DNA of 64,000 nt from Streptomyces halobius (GTDB lineage Bacteria; Actinomycetota; Actinomycetes; Streptomycetales; Streptomycetaceae): NCBI RefSeq assembly GCF_023277745.1, contig NZ_CP086322.1, positions 9,114,001-9,178,000 of the forward strand, read 5' to 3'. Under the pieces are notes generated by a model. It did no database searches. It was not told where the DNA came from and was given only the letters and a program-made list of their open reading frames with translations. The first letter of the stretch is position 1. Every line of letters starts with the position of its first letter. The position numbers and the translations under genes are program-made. Below, piece after piece: positions 35,160-43,522 of this stretch.

Positions 35160-35528
35160 TTCTCTTCCTTTCAGACGTAGTGACGGTGCCTAACCCCCCG
35201 CGGCCGAGCCGCACAACGGCGGGCGCGGTCGCGGAAGTCCTTAGCCTGCGGACAGCTGGCTGACGCTGTTCTCGACCGGCGGCCGGTACGGGCGGGAGAT
35301 GGCGTACAGGGCCCCGGCGGAAGACCAACGCCGGGGCTCCAGGCCCGCGCGGGCCGAATGTCGTGAGTACAACCGCGCGGGCCTCCCGCCTCCCTCGGGG
35401 GTGGGAGGCAGGAGCTGGCGCCGTCCCGGGTCGGTGACCGGGCGTGGGAGGGGGCACGACCCGGGCGGAGTGGAGACCGGTGGCGGTGCGGCCTTCACGG
35501 GGGCACCGCACCGCACCGCCACCGGGGT
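35160..35528. promoter_or_regulatory. Intergenic region with the RiPP operon promoter
   Basis: 369 bp between the precursor start (35159) and the end of the small-gene pair (35529), which points the same way. It must hold the promoter of the precursor operon; I see no consensus -35/-10 pair that I would defend. Several G/C-rich inverted repeats occur, the strongest being the terminator-like hairpin at 35477-35525. No further gene is evident. Confidence 0.4.
35477..35525 (-). terminator. Terminator-like hairpin
   Basis: Two perfectly complementary 15-bp arms (35477-35491 CCGGTGGCGGTGCGG and 35511-35525) with a 19-nt loop lie three bases beyond the stop of the 35529-35786 gene. A T-run is absent, as is common in actinobacteria. 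It would insulate the RiPP precursor promoter from the upstream pair. Confidence 0.65.
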
Positions 35529-35786
35529 CTACGTGGGCACCCGGTCTACCGGGTGCGTACGGACGCCGTACCGGTCTGTGTGCGGCTCACGGCCAGCCAC
35601 GGAGCTGGCGAACTCTTCAGACTCGGCGTCCAGCCGCTGGACGGCGTGCACTTCCATCAGGCGCGGGCCGACGACGACCGCGGGCGGGGCAGCGCCGACG
35701 AGACCAAGCACGGTCAGCGCGCCAGCTAGGCCGTCTCGTGCCCGCTCAGCCGGTCGCGGCGATGGTGCGGCGTGCGTGCCGCTCAT
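35529..35786 (-). CDS. Small membrane-type protein
   Basis: 85 residues starting MSGTHAAPSPRPAERARDGL with one hydrophobic segment (LAGALTVLGLVGAAPPAVVV). Its ATG overlaps the stop of the 35783-36022 gene (ATGA). No family recognised. Layout and opening (MSG..., one membrane segment, Pro/Ala-rich) recall the 60-residue protein at 40746-40928, which is likewise the second of a coupled pair divergent from a TPR regulator. Confidence 0.5.
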   Translation of the reverse strand: MSGTHAAPSPRPAERARDGLAGALTVLGLVGAAPPAVVVGPRLMEVHAVQRLDAESEEFASSVAGREPHTDRYGVRTHPVDRVPT

Positions 35787-36022
35787 CGCGCCGCCTCGAT
35801 CTCCGCGGCGGTGGCCAGCCGCAGCGCACCCGGCTCCGCCTGCCACGCCTCGCCGTCCGTGCCGATCGGCACCACCAGCGTGGCGGCCCGGCCGAGGAGT
35901 TCTGCCGGGTACGCCTCCGGGTCCGCGACCCTGCCGACGGCATCCGCCACCACGTCGTACACGTATGTGCCGGGCGGATAGGTGGTGGTGTCCTTCTGCT
36001 CCTGTGGTGCGCGCGTGGTCAT
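35783..36022 (-). CDS. Small hypothetical protein beside TPR regulator
   Basis: 79 residues; the ATG at 36022 is preferred because GAGGTGG lies five bases before it (a GTG three codons earlier is possible). It reads PPGTYVYDVVADAVGRVADP, then LLGRAATLVVPIGTDGEAWQ and LRLATAAEIEAAR, a compact beta-rich fold seen in many small Streptomyces proteins next to XRE regulators. It is divergent from the regulator at 36220 and coupled to the next small gene. Function unknown. Confidence 0.6.
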   Translation of the reverse strand: MTTRAPQEQKDTTTYPPGTYVYDVVADAVGRVADPEAYPAELLGRAATLVVPIGTDGEAWQAEPGALRLATAAEIEAAR

Positions 36023-36219
36023 AGCTGCCACCTCGGTAGTTGCCTACGACGCCCCGCCGTGTCCCTCGGGGGATGAAAACGGCGGGGCCGTACGACCACC
36101 TAACGCCGCGTCACCGTGCCGGGCGTAGGGGATCGGTGCCGCCATCGCGATGTATCCCCCCGGGGAAATTGACCAGCCGTTTACCTGACGGTCGGGGATC
36201 GCGGCGCTACGGTGCGTGG

Positions 36220-37494
36220 ATGGACACCACGCAAAACTTGGCGCTGGTGGAGTGGATGGACCGGAACGGCCACAGCGCTAACAGCCTTGCTAAAGCGCTG
36301 AATTCGGCCCGTGAACGCCTCACGGGGGCCCCCGGACGGTTCGATGACAAGAGCGTCCGGGACTGGCGATCAGGACGCGTCCGCTGGCCCAACGCGCTCA
36401 CCCGTCGGGCCTTCGAGGACGTGACGGGTCTTCCTGCTACCGCCTTAGGGTTCGTGCCACGGAGCCGGACACCGTCCACCCCGGCCCCACCGCAGGAGGA
36501 TGCCGACATGCACCGCCGCGCCGCGCTGGGCGGCATCGCCGCAGCAGCCACAACCATCATTCCCGGCACCCCCCGCCGCATCGGCATGAGTGACGTCGAC
36601 CGCCTACAGAAGCGGTTCGCCGAGCTCATCGTCAGCGACCACCGCCACGGCGGACAACGCGGCATCGAGCAGCGCGCCGCCGCCCTCGCCGACGAGGCCC
36701 TGAACCTCCAGAACTCCGGCAGTGCCACGCAGCGTGTACGCGCCCACCTGTACGGGGCCGCCGCCGCCTTCCGGTCCTCCGCGATGTGGGCTGCGATTGA
36801 CGGCCGCCGGTACGAGGACGCGAAGGCGCACATGCGCGAGGCGCAGGCCCTCGCCGAGCTCTCCCGAGACCAGACGATCAAGTTCCGCATTTGGTCGCAC
36901 GCGGGCACCCTTTACCGGCACATGGGCCGACCGGCTGACGCGCTCGCCGCGAACGACGTTGCGCGCCACTTGCACATCACGCGACGTGATCCCCTGTTCG
37001 CCTCCCTCGGTCTGGCCCGGCAGGGAGCCATCCATGGAGCGGCCCAGGACCGCACCGGCGCCCGCCGTGCTTTCGAGCAGGCGCAGGACGCCATGGGGCG
37101 CGCCGCCCCCACCGACTACCGGCCGGTGTGGATGCTCGCCTTCTACGACCAGGCCGAGTTGGACTCCTTGGCCCTCTCGGCATACCTGGCACTCGGCGAT
37201 CACTCCACCGCCGAGTACCACGCCCGCCGCTGCCTGTCCGCCTTCCGACCCCACATGGTCCGATCCCGCGCCATCGCCACGACCCGGCTCGCGCACGCCC
37301 AGCTCGCCCAGCGCGACGCCGACGCCGCCACGCACACCGCGATGTCGGTTCCGGCTGACGCCGCCACCCAACACGCCCGCGTGTCCCGCATGCTGCAAGA
37401 GTTCGGGGCAGCGCTCCGCGCCACCGCGCCGACCAGCCCGATCGTGCACACCTGGACCGAGCACACCCGCGACGCCTGGAGGACCACGGCATGA
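36220..37494 (+). CDS. TPR-containing transcriptional regulator
   Basis: 424 residues from the ATG at 36220. The N-terminus (LALVEWMDRNGHSANSLAKA, then DDKSVRDWRSGRVRWPNALT) is a degenerate XRE-like helix-turn-helix typical of Streptomyces TPR regulators. MHRRAALGGIAAAATTIIPG marks the domain border, and TPR repeats follow (RRYEDAKAHMREAQALAELS, GRPADALAANDVARHLHI, GDHSTAEYHARRCLSAFRPH). It is coupled by ATGA to a GNAT gene. Confidence 0.8.
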   Translation: MDTTQNLALVEWMDRNGHSANSLAKALNSARERLTGAPGRFDDKSVRDWRSGRVRWPNALTRRAFEDVTGLPATALGFVPRSRTPSTPAPPQEDADMHRRAALGGIAAAATTIIPGTPRRIGMSDVDRLQKRFAELIVSDHRHGGQRGIEQRAAALADEALNLQNSGSATQRVRAHLYGAAAAFRSSAMWAAIDGRRYEDAKAHMREAQALAELSRDQTIKFRIWSHAGTLYRHMGRPADALAANDVARHLHITRRDPLFASLGLARQGAIHGAAQDRTGARRAFEQAQDAMGRAAPTDYRPVWMLAFYDQAELDSLALSAYLALGDHSTAEYHARRCLSAFRPHMVRSRAIATTRLAHAQLAQRDADAATHTAMSVPADAATQHARVSRMLQEFGAALRATAPTSPIVHTWTEHTRDAWRTTA

Positions 37495-38027
37495 CCACGG
37501 CACCCGCCATCGAACTCCGCGCCTTCACCGCCCTCGCCGCCGTCCGCAGCGACCTCATCGACGTGTACGCCGAGGTGCGCGCCCCGCTGCTGCACCTGCC
37601 GAACTACGCGGTCACGGCGTTCGGTGAGCGTCTGGACAGGCACGCGACCGAGCCGGGGTTCGTGGCGGTCCTTGCCTACGCGGACGGGCGCCCTGTCGGA
37701 TACGCCTACGGCAACACGATCGAGCATGGTGACCGGTACTGGCAGCGCACTACCCCGGCGCCGGCAAGCGAGTACACCGAGCGTCCGGCCGTCGCCCTCA
37801 AGGAGATCGGCGTACGGGCCGCATGGCGGGGCACCGGCACCGCACGGCGCATCCACGACGCACTCCTCGCCGAGCGCGAAGAGCCGTACGTCACGCTCAT
37901 GGTTAACGCGGCGGCTGGTAATGGGAAGGTACATCGGCTCTACGAGTCGTGGGGGTACGAGGACATCGGGCACAGCCAGCCATCACCCGCATCGCCATTC
38001 CTCACGGTGATGATTCGCGCCAGCTGA
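37491..38027 (+). CDS. GNAT N-acetyltransferase
   Basis: 178 residues. Acetyl-CoA-binding region VALKEIGVRAAWRGTGTARR (R-x-x-G-x-G/A in RGTGTA) and the late strand LMVNAAAGNGKVHRLYESWG (N/Y motif) are clear. The start overlaps the regulator stop, so the two are translated together. Substrate unknown. Its 3' side abuts the first copy of the 126-bp repeat. Confidence 0.85.
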   Translation: MTTAPAIELRAFTALAAVRSDLIDVYAEVRAPLLHLPNYAVTAFGERLDRHATEPGFVAVLAYADGRPVGYAYGNTIEHGDRYWQRTTPAPASEYTERPAVALKEIGVRAAWRGTGTARRIHDALLAEREEPYVTLMVNAAAGNGKVHRLYESWGYEDIGHSQPSPASPFLTVMIRAS

Positions 38028-38059
38028 ACCGCACCACCAGGCGGCCCGCTCGTACTACT

Positions 38060-38185
38060 TGCTCCAGCGCGACTGCGAACGGCAGCTCTCCGCCCGCTGA
38101 CGAGAGGAGTCAGCAGGCGAGGGCGGCTCGCAGTTCATCCTCGATCTCGTCCAGGTCGGTGAGCATTCGGGTGGCGGCCTGCGCC
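38060..38185. repeat. 126-bp direct repeat, copy 1 (relic of a phosphotransferase 3' end)
   Basis: It matches 45071-45196 base for base except about five substitutions. In copy 2 the segment contains the last 25 codons of the phosphotransferase-type gene (LTDLDAIEDELRAALAC) plus about 50 bp beyond its stop; here only this piece remains and the rest of that gene is absent. Weaker similarity extends about 14 bp further left. Both copies have the same orientation. Confidence 0.85.
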
Positions 38186-38449
38186 CTCCTGGCACTCCTT
38201 CAGCACGCGGCCGTAGACCGCGTCGTCGACCCGGACGGGCGACAGCGAGCGCAGCAGCGAGGGACGGCCGGCGGCCTTCTCCCGTACGACCAGCAGCGTG
38301 CGGGTGCCGTCGGTGACCGCACGCGGCTCCAGGGCGGGGTGGTCCAGCGGGCGGATGCGGTCGCTGCCACGGCCCCATCCCTCTTCCTCTCCGCGCCATT
38401 CCCACGGCCCTGAACCGTTGGTCCGCAGCCCGATCGAGCACGTCAACAT
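38135..38449 (-). pseudogene. Hypothetical gene truncated at the repeat
   Basis: An ATG at 38449, overlapping the stop of the lipoprotein gene, opens GLRTNGSGPWEWRGEEEGWG, RGSDRIRPLDHPALEPRAVT and DGTRTLLVVREKAAGRPSLL through VYGRVLKECQE. The codons then enter the 126-bp repeat (from about 38185), so the native C-terminus is lost. The protein looks like a small soluble Streptomyces protein of unknown function. Confidence 0.45.
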
Positions 38450-38745
38450 CCCTCTTCTCCCTTCTCAGTGGGTGACACGCGACGGGGCCCGCGCGGCAGC
38501 CCCTTGGCCTCGGCAGTCGGCGCCACCTGCGTCAACGCCGAGGGCTTCAGCTCCCAGTTCCCGTCCTCCGTGCGCACGCCCGCCCCCAGCTTGTGCATGC
38601 CCTCGGGCAACTCACGCTTCGGCGCATGCGAGACCTTGGGCTTGCTCTCGCTGCCGGGATGCAGCTTCGCGGGAGGAGCGCTGGCGCACCCTGTCACTAA
38701 CCCCGCCACCGCAGTGCCGAGAACGATCCATCCGGCTTTCCTCAC
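38443..38745 (-). CDS. Small lipoprotein
   Basis: 100 residues from a GTG at 38745. KAGWIVLGTAVAGLVTGC is a lipoprotein signal with lipobox LVTGC, followed by ASAPPAKLHPGSESKPKVSH and a mature part with GMHKLGAGVRTEDGNWELKP. No family recognised. It overlaps the next gene (ATGTTGA). Confidence 0.55.
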   Translation of the reverse strand: MRKAGWIVLGTAVAGLVTGCASAPPAKLHPGSESKPKVSHAPKRELPEGMHKLGAGVRTEDGNWELKPSALTQVAPTAEAKGLPRGPRRVSPTEKGEEGC

Positions 38746-38823
38746 CGCTGCCCCCTCGCGTGCGACCAACACGGCGCTGCGCCCTGCTGGGGCGCTGACT
38801 CTGCCAGTTCACGGGCTCCATGA

Positions 38824-39127
38824 TCAGGGGCGCAGGAGAAGGGGCCGGAATCCGACGGGTGGCCTTCCTGGGCAGGGGCGGTCCGGGTGTTGACAGCGGC
38901 GGCGAGCGGGAAGCGGCAGTGATTGCCGAGGCAGACGTGGATAAGCCGCCGCGGTTGTCGGAGGTGCCGGCCGCCTCGTACGCGGACCCCGTCCACTCCT
39001 CCAAGACCCGCGGTTCGTCGGGACGGAGGTGGCCATCACCGCCGTGCACTGGCAGGTGACGGCGGTACTGATCCATCGGCGGGCGGCGCCGCTTGTTGTA
39101 CGCGGCGAGCGGGTCGTGGGCGTCCAC
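38824..39127 (-). CDS. Possible DUF6087-like small protein
   Basis: From a GTG at 39127 the frame reads MDAHDPLAAYNKRRRPPMDQ, then RHLPVHGGDGHLRPDEPRVL and EEWTGSAYEAAG. The layout DPLxxYxxRR...HLRPDxPRxxxxWxGxxYE resembles DUF6087 proteins of Streptomyces. The open frame continues far into the lipoprotein gene (to 38612), which is probably not real; the 3' limit given here is approximate. Confidence 0.35.
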
Positions 39128-39249
39128 GAGTGGGACGGCACGCGACGGCTGGTTCGGGGGCCTGGGGCGGCGGTGCCGCGCCGAGACTGCGTGCCGGATC
39201 GCATCGCGACGACACGGGAGGAACGCGCCACCGGCTGGTGGCGCCCTTG

Positions 39250-40428
39250 TCAGACTGCCGCGCCGGTGCGCTGTGCGAAGCGGCGGAGGCCGGGGATCTC
39301 ACCGTTCATGGTCAGCAGCTCCGAGGTGACGGCCCGGACCTTCGGACGGCTGGCTTCTTCCGGCGCGTACTGCTCCATGGCTCGCAGAGCGTAGAACGCC
39401 CGTTCCGGCTCTCCGACATCCCGCCGCACTCGGGCGACGTCCATGCACATGCGGCCCCGGCGTTCCGCGTTCGGCAGACGGCGAGCGTCGATCTTGCTCG
39501 CGTAGTTCAGGGCCTGGTCAGCTTCGCCGAGGGCCTGGTGGACCGAGACGCGAAACACCCTGGTCTGATCGAGGCCGAAGACGCCGGGGATGTAAAGCTT
39601 CTGTGCCGTGGTCTCTCGGCGGGAGGCGGTCTCTTCGGCCTCGCCCATGAAGTCCATGGCTGGCGAACGCCATCCGGCCTGTGCCGCGCTGTAGCCGGCG
39701 GTCAGCAGGAGGGTGCCTTCCATGGCCAGCTGGTCGGGAGCTGCCCCTAGTCGTCCCGCTGCCTGCTGCAGGTGGTCAATGGCCGCTTCGTACTCGCCGC
39801 CGCGCCTCATGGTGATGGCCATGGCGTGGGCTGCCTCGCCCATGACGACGGGGTTTCCCGCTTTCTCGGCCTGCGCGCGGGCCCGGTCCGAGGCGATCCA
39901 GGAATAGCCCTGGTAGTTCTTGATTGCCAACTGCGCCAGCAGCACGTATGAACGGGCGGCGACGTCGTGCGCCATGGATGCCAGGGACCGCGAGATGAGA
40001 GCGGGAAGAGCCCGGCCCAGCTCGGCGTACTGGGCGTCGTGGAAGAGGCTGCGGGAGGCGGTGAGCGCGGCAGCGAGGGATTCACGAGACACCGGGCGGG
40101 CTTCTGGGAGCCGGAACAAGGACCGCTCCACCACGTCCTTTGAATCGGCTGCGGCGGAGGACGGCAGGACGGCAGCAGCCCCCGCCCCCAGGGTCAGGGT
40201 CAGCAACTTCCGACGGCGCACATCGTCCCCTTCGAGCCCAACGTCTTCTCTGGACAGCGCCAGCAGATCACACAATGCGGCGAGCGTCGCGTCGTCCGGC
40301 CTGACCTTGCCGTTTTCGACCCGCGAGACCCACGACGCGGAGTAGCCGACCCTTTCGCCGACCTCGGCCTGCGATAGCCGTTTGATGAGTCGTGCACGTC
40401 TCAGCATCTCGCCCAGGGTCTCGGTCAT
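39250..40428 (-). CDS. XRE-family regulator with TPR domain
   Basis: 392 residues from the ATG at 40428. The HTH is textbook (LGEMLRRARLIKRLSQAEVG, then ERVGYSASWVSRVENGKVRP). A second part with RRKLLTLTLGAGAAAVLPSS leads to TPR-like helices (YSWIASDRARAQAEKAGNPV, GGEYEAAIDHLQQAAGRLGA, FRVSVHQALGEADQALNYAS). A perfect palindrome touches the start codon (40429-40441), pointing to tight autoregulation. It is divergent from the pair at 40588-40928. Confidence 0.88.
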   Translation of the reverse strand: MTETLGEMLRRARLIKRLSQAEVGERVGYSASWVSRVENGKVRPDDATLAALCDLLALSREDVGLEGDDVRRRKLLTLTLGAGAAAVLPSSAAADSKDVVERSLFRLPEARPVSRESLAAALTASRSLFHDAQYAELGRALPALISRSLASMAHDVAARSYVLLAQLAIKNYQGYSWIASDRARAQAEKAGNPVVMGEAAHAMAITMRRGGEYEAAIDHLQQAAGRLGAAPDQLAMEGTLLLTAGYSAAQAGWRSPAMDFMGEAEETASRRETTAQKLYIPGVFGLDQTRVFRVSVHQALGEADQALNYASKIDARRLPNAERRGRMCMDVARVRRDVGEPERAFYALRAMEQYAPEEASRPKVRAVTSELLTMNGEIPGLRRFAQRTGAAV

Positions 40429-40441
40429 GCACACAGTGTGC
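40429..40441. promoter_or_regulatory. Operator candidate at the XRE start codon
   Basis: GCACAC-A-GTGTGC is a perfect 13-bp palindrome immediately before the ATG of the regulator (complement of 40428). Binding there would block initiation of the regulator transcript; it is 147 bp from the divergent gene at 40588. Confidence 0.5.
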
Positions 40442-40587
40442 CGATGCGCGCACAACTTTTGCAGACCGGCGGCAGGCCATGTCCCGTTCGTTTTCAGGGG
40501 AGTTGAGTGAGCCTCACGGCCGCGCCAGCACGGCACGACTACAGGCGCGGCAGCCCCTCGACCACGCCCCCTGTCCAAGGCGCCGAC

Positions 40588-40749
40588 ATGACGACGAGCA
40601 ACACGCAGGAGATTCCCACGCTGATCCGCTGGACGGCGGCAGCCAGCCCCCTCTACGAGTACGTGTCGGCTGCCGCGAAGGACCTCGCTGAGCTGGGCAT
40701 GCACATCGCCTACACCTGGGACGCCGGCCCGGCCCCGGAGATGAAGTGA
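40588..40749 (+). CDS. 53-residue protein heading an oxygenase operon
   Basis: It reads MTTSNTQEIPTLIRWTAAAS, then PLYEYVSAAAKDLAELGMHI and AYTWDAGPAPEMK. No family recognised. The GTG of the next gene overlaps its stop (GTGA). It is divergent from an XRE/TPR regulator and lies upstream of a 2OG-Fe(II) oxygenase gene. It could be a small regulator partner or, less likely, a peptide substrate. Confidence 0.5.
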   Translation: MTTSNTQEIPTLIRWTAAASPLYEYVSAAAKDLAELGMHIAYTWDAGPAPEMK

Positions 40750-40928
40750 GCGGCCGGCCCGCCCGCGAGCCGCGGGAATGGCCGCCGTACGTCGCCCTCC
40801 TGATCGCTGCCCTCGCATACCCGGCCACGGTCATCAGCGACGCCACGACGGACCGTGCCGCCCCGGCGCCGGTCAGCGTCCCGGACACGGAGGCCGCCGT
40901 GGCGGCTCCGGAGCCCCACCCGGAGTGA
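40746..40928 (+). CDS. 60-residue single-pass membrane protein
   Basis: It starts with GTG overlapping the previous stop. It reads MSGRPAREPREWPPYVALLI with a membrane helix (YVALLIAALAYPATVI) and a Pro/Ala-rich outer tail (PVSVPDTEAAVAAPEPHPE). No family recognised. Compare the 85-residue protein at 35529-35786. Confidence 0.5.
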   Translation: MSGRPAREPREWPPYVALLIAALAYPATVISDATTDRAAPAPVSVPDTEAAVAAPEPHPE

Positions 40929-41063
40929 ATCAGGCCCCGGCTGCCAGCCGCGTGGAACCGGGGCGGCGCCTCACGAGAGGAGACGCCCCTCCCGGCCGCC
41001 CGCCCGGCCTGTGTGCACCGGGAGGGAGGCCATCGCCCGGCACCAACCATCAGGAGGAGACCC

Positions 41064-41864
41064 TTGACCACCACAACCACCGATCCCCTGTTCGTCCTCG
41101 AAGACGCCCCCGCCGTCACCGATCGTCACATCGCAGCTCTGGCAGCCGGGACGCTGGCGGCCGTGCGCATACCGGACCTCCTGACCGCTGAGGAGTGCGC
41201 CGACGTCCTCACCTCTGCCGAAGGGCTCCCGGTCAGCTCCTATGACCCGCACCGCGTGCCAGTGCGGATCGCCAGGTTTGGACCCGCACTGAACGACTAC
41301 CGCACCGCTGACGGCAGCCTGGACACGAAGCGGTACTGGGAGGCCGCGGACGAGGCCCGCGCCGCCTGGACGGCCGCCGCGCTCCGGCCGGACCCGATCG
41401 CCATCTCCCTGGCCCGGCTCGGAACCGCCTGGGGCGCAGCCATCGCTCCGGCCACCATCGGCGGCCGTCCGGTGTTCGGCGGCACGCTGAGGGAGATCAA
41501 TGGCGGCGCGCTGATCCATTACGACGAAGTGGTACGCGAATATCCGGCCGGTGTCTTCGACCAGAAGATCACTGCCCAGCTGGCTTTCAACCTGTGGGTT
41601 GCGGTACCGGAGTTGGGCGGTGTGACGTCGATCTGGCGGCGTCGTTGGCAGCCCGGGGACGAACAGCACCGCGACTCCTACGGCTACACCCCCGCCGCGA
41701 CCCGCGATGCGCACGAGGTCCGCCACGCGCCGCAGCTCGGTGACGGGCTGCTGTTCAACCCGGCCAACATGCACGCGGTCTCACCCAACCCGGCAAGCCG
41801 GCGCGTGGCGTTCGCGTACTTCCTCGCCCTGACCCACACCGGCAACCTCATCTACTGGAGCTGA
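41064..41864 (+). CDS. 2-oxoglutarate/Fe(II)-dependent oxygenase
   Basis: 266 residues. The TTG at 41064 is chosen because AGGAGG sits just upstream; a GTG upstream lacks such a site. The iron ligands are visible as HYDEV (H-x-D) in GALIHYDEVVREYP and the distal His with its oxoglutarate-binding Arg in NMHAVSPNPASRRVAFAYF. The jelly-roll strand FNLWVAVPELGGVTSIWRRR lies between. The fold hydroxylates or desaturates small molecules or peptides. The next gene starts 8 bp on. Confidence 0.8.
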   Translation: MTTTTTDPLFVLEDAPAVTDRHIAALAAGTLAAVRIPDLLTAEECADVLTSAEGLPVSSYDPHRVPVRIARFGPALNDYRTADGSLDTKRYWEAADEARAAWTAAALRPDPIAISLARLGTAWGAAIAPATIGGRPVFGGTLREINGGALIHYDEVVREYPAGVFDQKITAQLAFNLWVAVPELGGVTSIWRRRWQPGDEQHRDSYGYTPAATRDAHEVRHAPQLGDGLLFNPANMHAVSPNPASRRVAFAYFLALTHTGNLIYWS

Positions 41865-41872
41865 CACCCCAG

Positions 41873-42826
41873 ATGACCGACCGCATCGACTACAAGGACG
41901 TTACTGCTGCCGCCGAGCGGATCAGCGGCCACGTCCGCCCCCTGGCCCTCGCCCCCGTCGACCCCGACGCCTTCGGCGGCGCGTCGGGGTGGATGGGGAT
42001 GGAGTTCATGCAGCACACCGGGTCGTTCAAGGCCCGCGGCGCGCTGAACTTCACCGCCGCCCACATCGAGGACAGCACCATGCCGGACGCCGGTGTCGTG
42101 ATTGCCTCCGGCGGTAACGCCGGGCTCGCCTGCGCCTGGGCCGCCGACCGTCACCAGGTGCCGGCGACTGTGTTCCTGCCGCAGACAGCCCCGGCGGTGA
42201 AGGTCGACCGGCTCCGCGCCTTCGGAGCCGAGGTGCGGCTGACTGGCAGCGAGTATCACCACGCCGCTGAGGCCGCCGCCCTGCATGCGGCCCAGACCGG
42301 GGCGCTGGCCTCCCACGCCTACGACCATCCGCTGATCGCCGCAGGCGCCGGCACGCTCCTGGAGGACATCTACACCCATCAGGGCGGCCCGCTGGTGGAC
42401 ACCATCGTCGTCGCGGTCGGCGGCGGTGGCCTGTTCACCGGCGTCGCCGCTGCTGCCGCGCACCACGGTGTGCGGGTCGTGGCGGTCGAGCCGCAGAACT
42501 GCCGCGCGCTGAACGCCGCGATCCACTCCGGGGACCTGGTGGACGTCGATGTCGACTCGATCGCCGCCGATTCGCTGGGGGCGCGCCGTACCTCCCGCAT
42601 GGCCCTGACCGCCGCCACGTCCGGCGATGTCCGCTCGGTGCTGGTGCCGGATGAGGCGATCGTGGCCGCCCGGCGCGCACTGTGGGAGCACCGGCGCCTG
42701 GCCGTGGAGCACGGCGCCGCAACCGCCCTCGCGGCCCTGACCACCGGCGCCTACCGGCCGCAGCCCGACGAGAAGGTGTGCGTGGTGCTGTGCGGAGCGA
42801 ACACCGACCCCAGCACGCTCGCCTGA
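41873..42826 (+). CDS. Threonine/serine dehydratase-like PLP enzyme
   Basis: 317 residues, fold-type II. The PLP lysine is in QHTGSFKARGALNF, the phosphate-binding glycine loop is VAVGGGGLFTG, and SGGNAGLACAWAA supplies the carboxylate-binding SGGN. The family removes the beta-hydroxyl of Ser/Thr or racemises amino acids. Placed 8 bp after an oxygenase gene, it may process a hydroxylated amino acid; inference from neighbourhood only. Confidence 0.85.
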   Translation: MTDRIDYKDVTAAAERISGHVRPLALAPVDPDAFGGASGWMGMEFMQHTGSFKARGALNFTAAHIEDSTMPDAGVVIASGGNAGLACAWAADRHQVPATVFLPQTAPAVKVDRLRAFGAEVRLTGSEYHHAAEAAALHAAQTGALASHAYDHPLIAAGAGTLLEDIYTHQGGPLVDTIVVAVGGGGLFTGVAAAAAHHGVRVVAVEPQNCRALNAAIHSGDLVDVDVDSIAADSLGARRTSRMALTAATSGDVRSVLVPDEAIVAARRALWEHRRLAVEHGAATALAALTTGAYRPQPDEKVCVVLCGANTDPSTLA

Positions 42827-42934
42827 GTCTCAATCCCGGCCCAAGGGCCCCATGCTCCGCCCCCCGGCTGCTGTCCAGGAAGACCGGCCGGGGAGCGGAT
42901 CGCCACCACATCACCCAGCGAAAGGGAGTACACG

Positions 42935-43438
42935 GTGACCATCACAGAAGAGCACACGACCGGGCGGGAGGTGAACAGTGCGCGGGATCTCATCACCCCG
43001 GACGAGTTCGCCGGCGTCGTCGCGACGGTGCAGGCCAACAACCCCGACATGGAGCACGACGTCGCGGAGCGCATCACCGAGGAGGCGCTGAAGTTCGTGG
43101 CCACGGCGGCGGGATTTCCCGGTGAGCCCCTGCGGCTGTCCCGCGTGGTCGATGAGGGCTGGCACGCCCTCATACTGCACACGGGCGTATACGCGCGGCT
43201 GTGCCGGTCGCTGCACAGGTTCATACACCACATCCCCGAGCGCCCGGACGCCACCCGCCACGACCCGTCAGCGCTGCATCGAACGATGCACCGCATCACC
43301 GATGCCGGGTTCGCCGTCGACGTCACGCTGTGGCTTCCACCGACCGACGAGACGATCCCCGTGGCGGCCACCTGTGAGCACTCGGAGCCGCCGCCCGCCG
43401 GGTGCGGTGCCGACTGCTCCAACACCGGCCCGAACTGA
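42935..43438 (+). CDS. GRDP-like hypothetical protein with Cys-rich tail
   Basis: 167 residues from a GTG at 42935 behind AAAGGGAG. The segment RVVDEGWHALILHTGVYARL, then CRSLHRFIHHIPERPDATRH matches the VDxxWHxxILxTxxYxxxCxxxxxxFIHHxP pattern of the glycine-rich-domain-containing (DUF1399-like) family. The C-terminus CEHSEPPPAGCGADC has three cysteines and could bind metal. Function is unknown. Last gene of the oxygenase operon. Confidence 0.6.
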   Translation: MTITEEHTTGREVNSARDLITPDEFAGVVATVQANNPDMEHDVAERITEEALKFVATAAGFPGEPLRLSRVVDEGWHALILHTGVYARLCRSLHRFIHHIPERPDATRHDPSALHRTMHRITDAGFAVDVTLWLPPTDETIPVAATCEHSEPPPAGCGADCSNTGPN

Positions 43439-43459
43439 GCCGCTTCACGTCTGAGTGGG

Positions 43460-43489
43460 CCCCCGTCGTTGCTCTCGCGGCGGCGGGGG
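43460..43489 (+). terminator. Terminator-like hairpin after the oxygenase operon
   Basis: CCCCCGTCG (43460-43468) pairs with CGGCGGGGG (43481-43489) with one mismatch and a 12-nt loop, 21 bp after the stop of the GRDP-like gene. No T-run. Confidence 0.4.
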
Positions 43490-43522
43490 TTCGCCGCTAC
43501 GGTGGCGCCTAGGAGGTGGGCA

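Noticed and set aside
40588..40749. A second RiPP precursor
   Set aside because: No leader-like conservation, no Cys/Ser/Thr-rich core and no peptide-modifying enzyme class nearby except a generic oxygenase; kept as an unexplained small protein.
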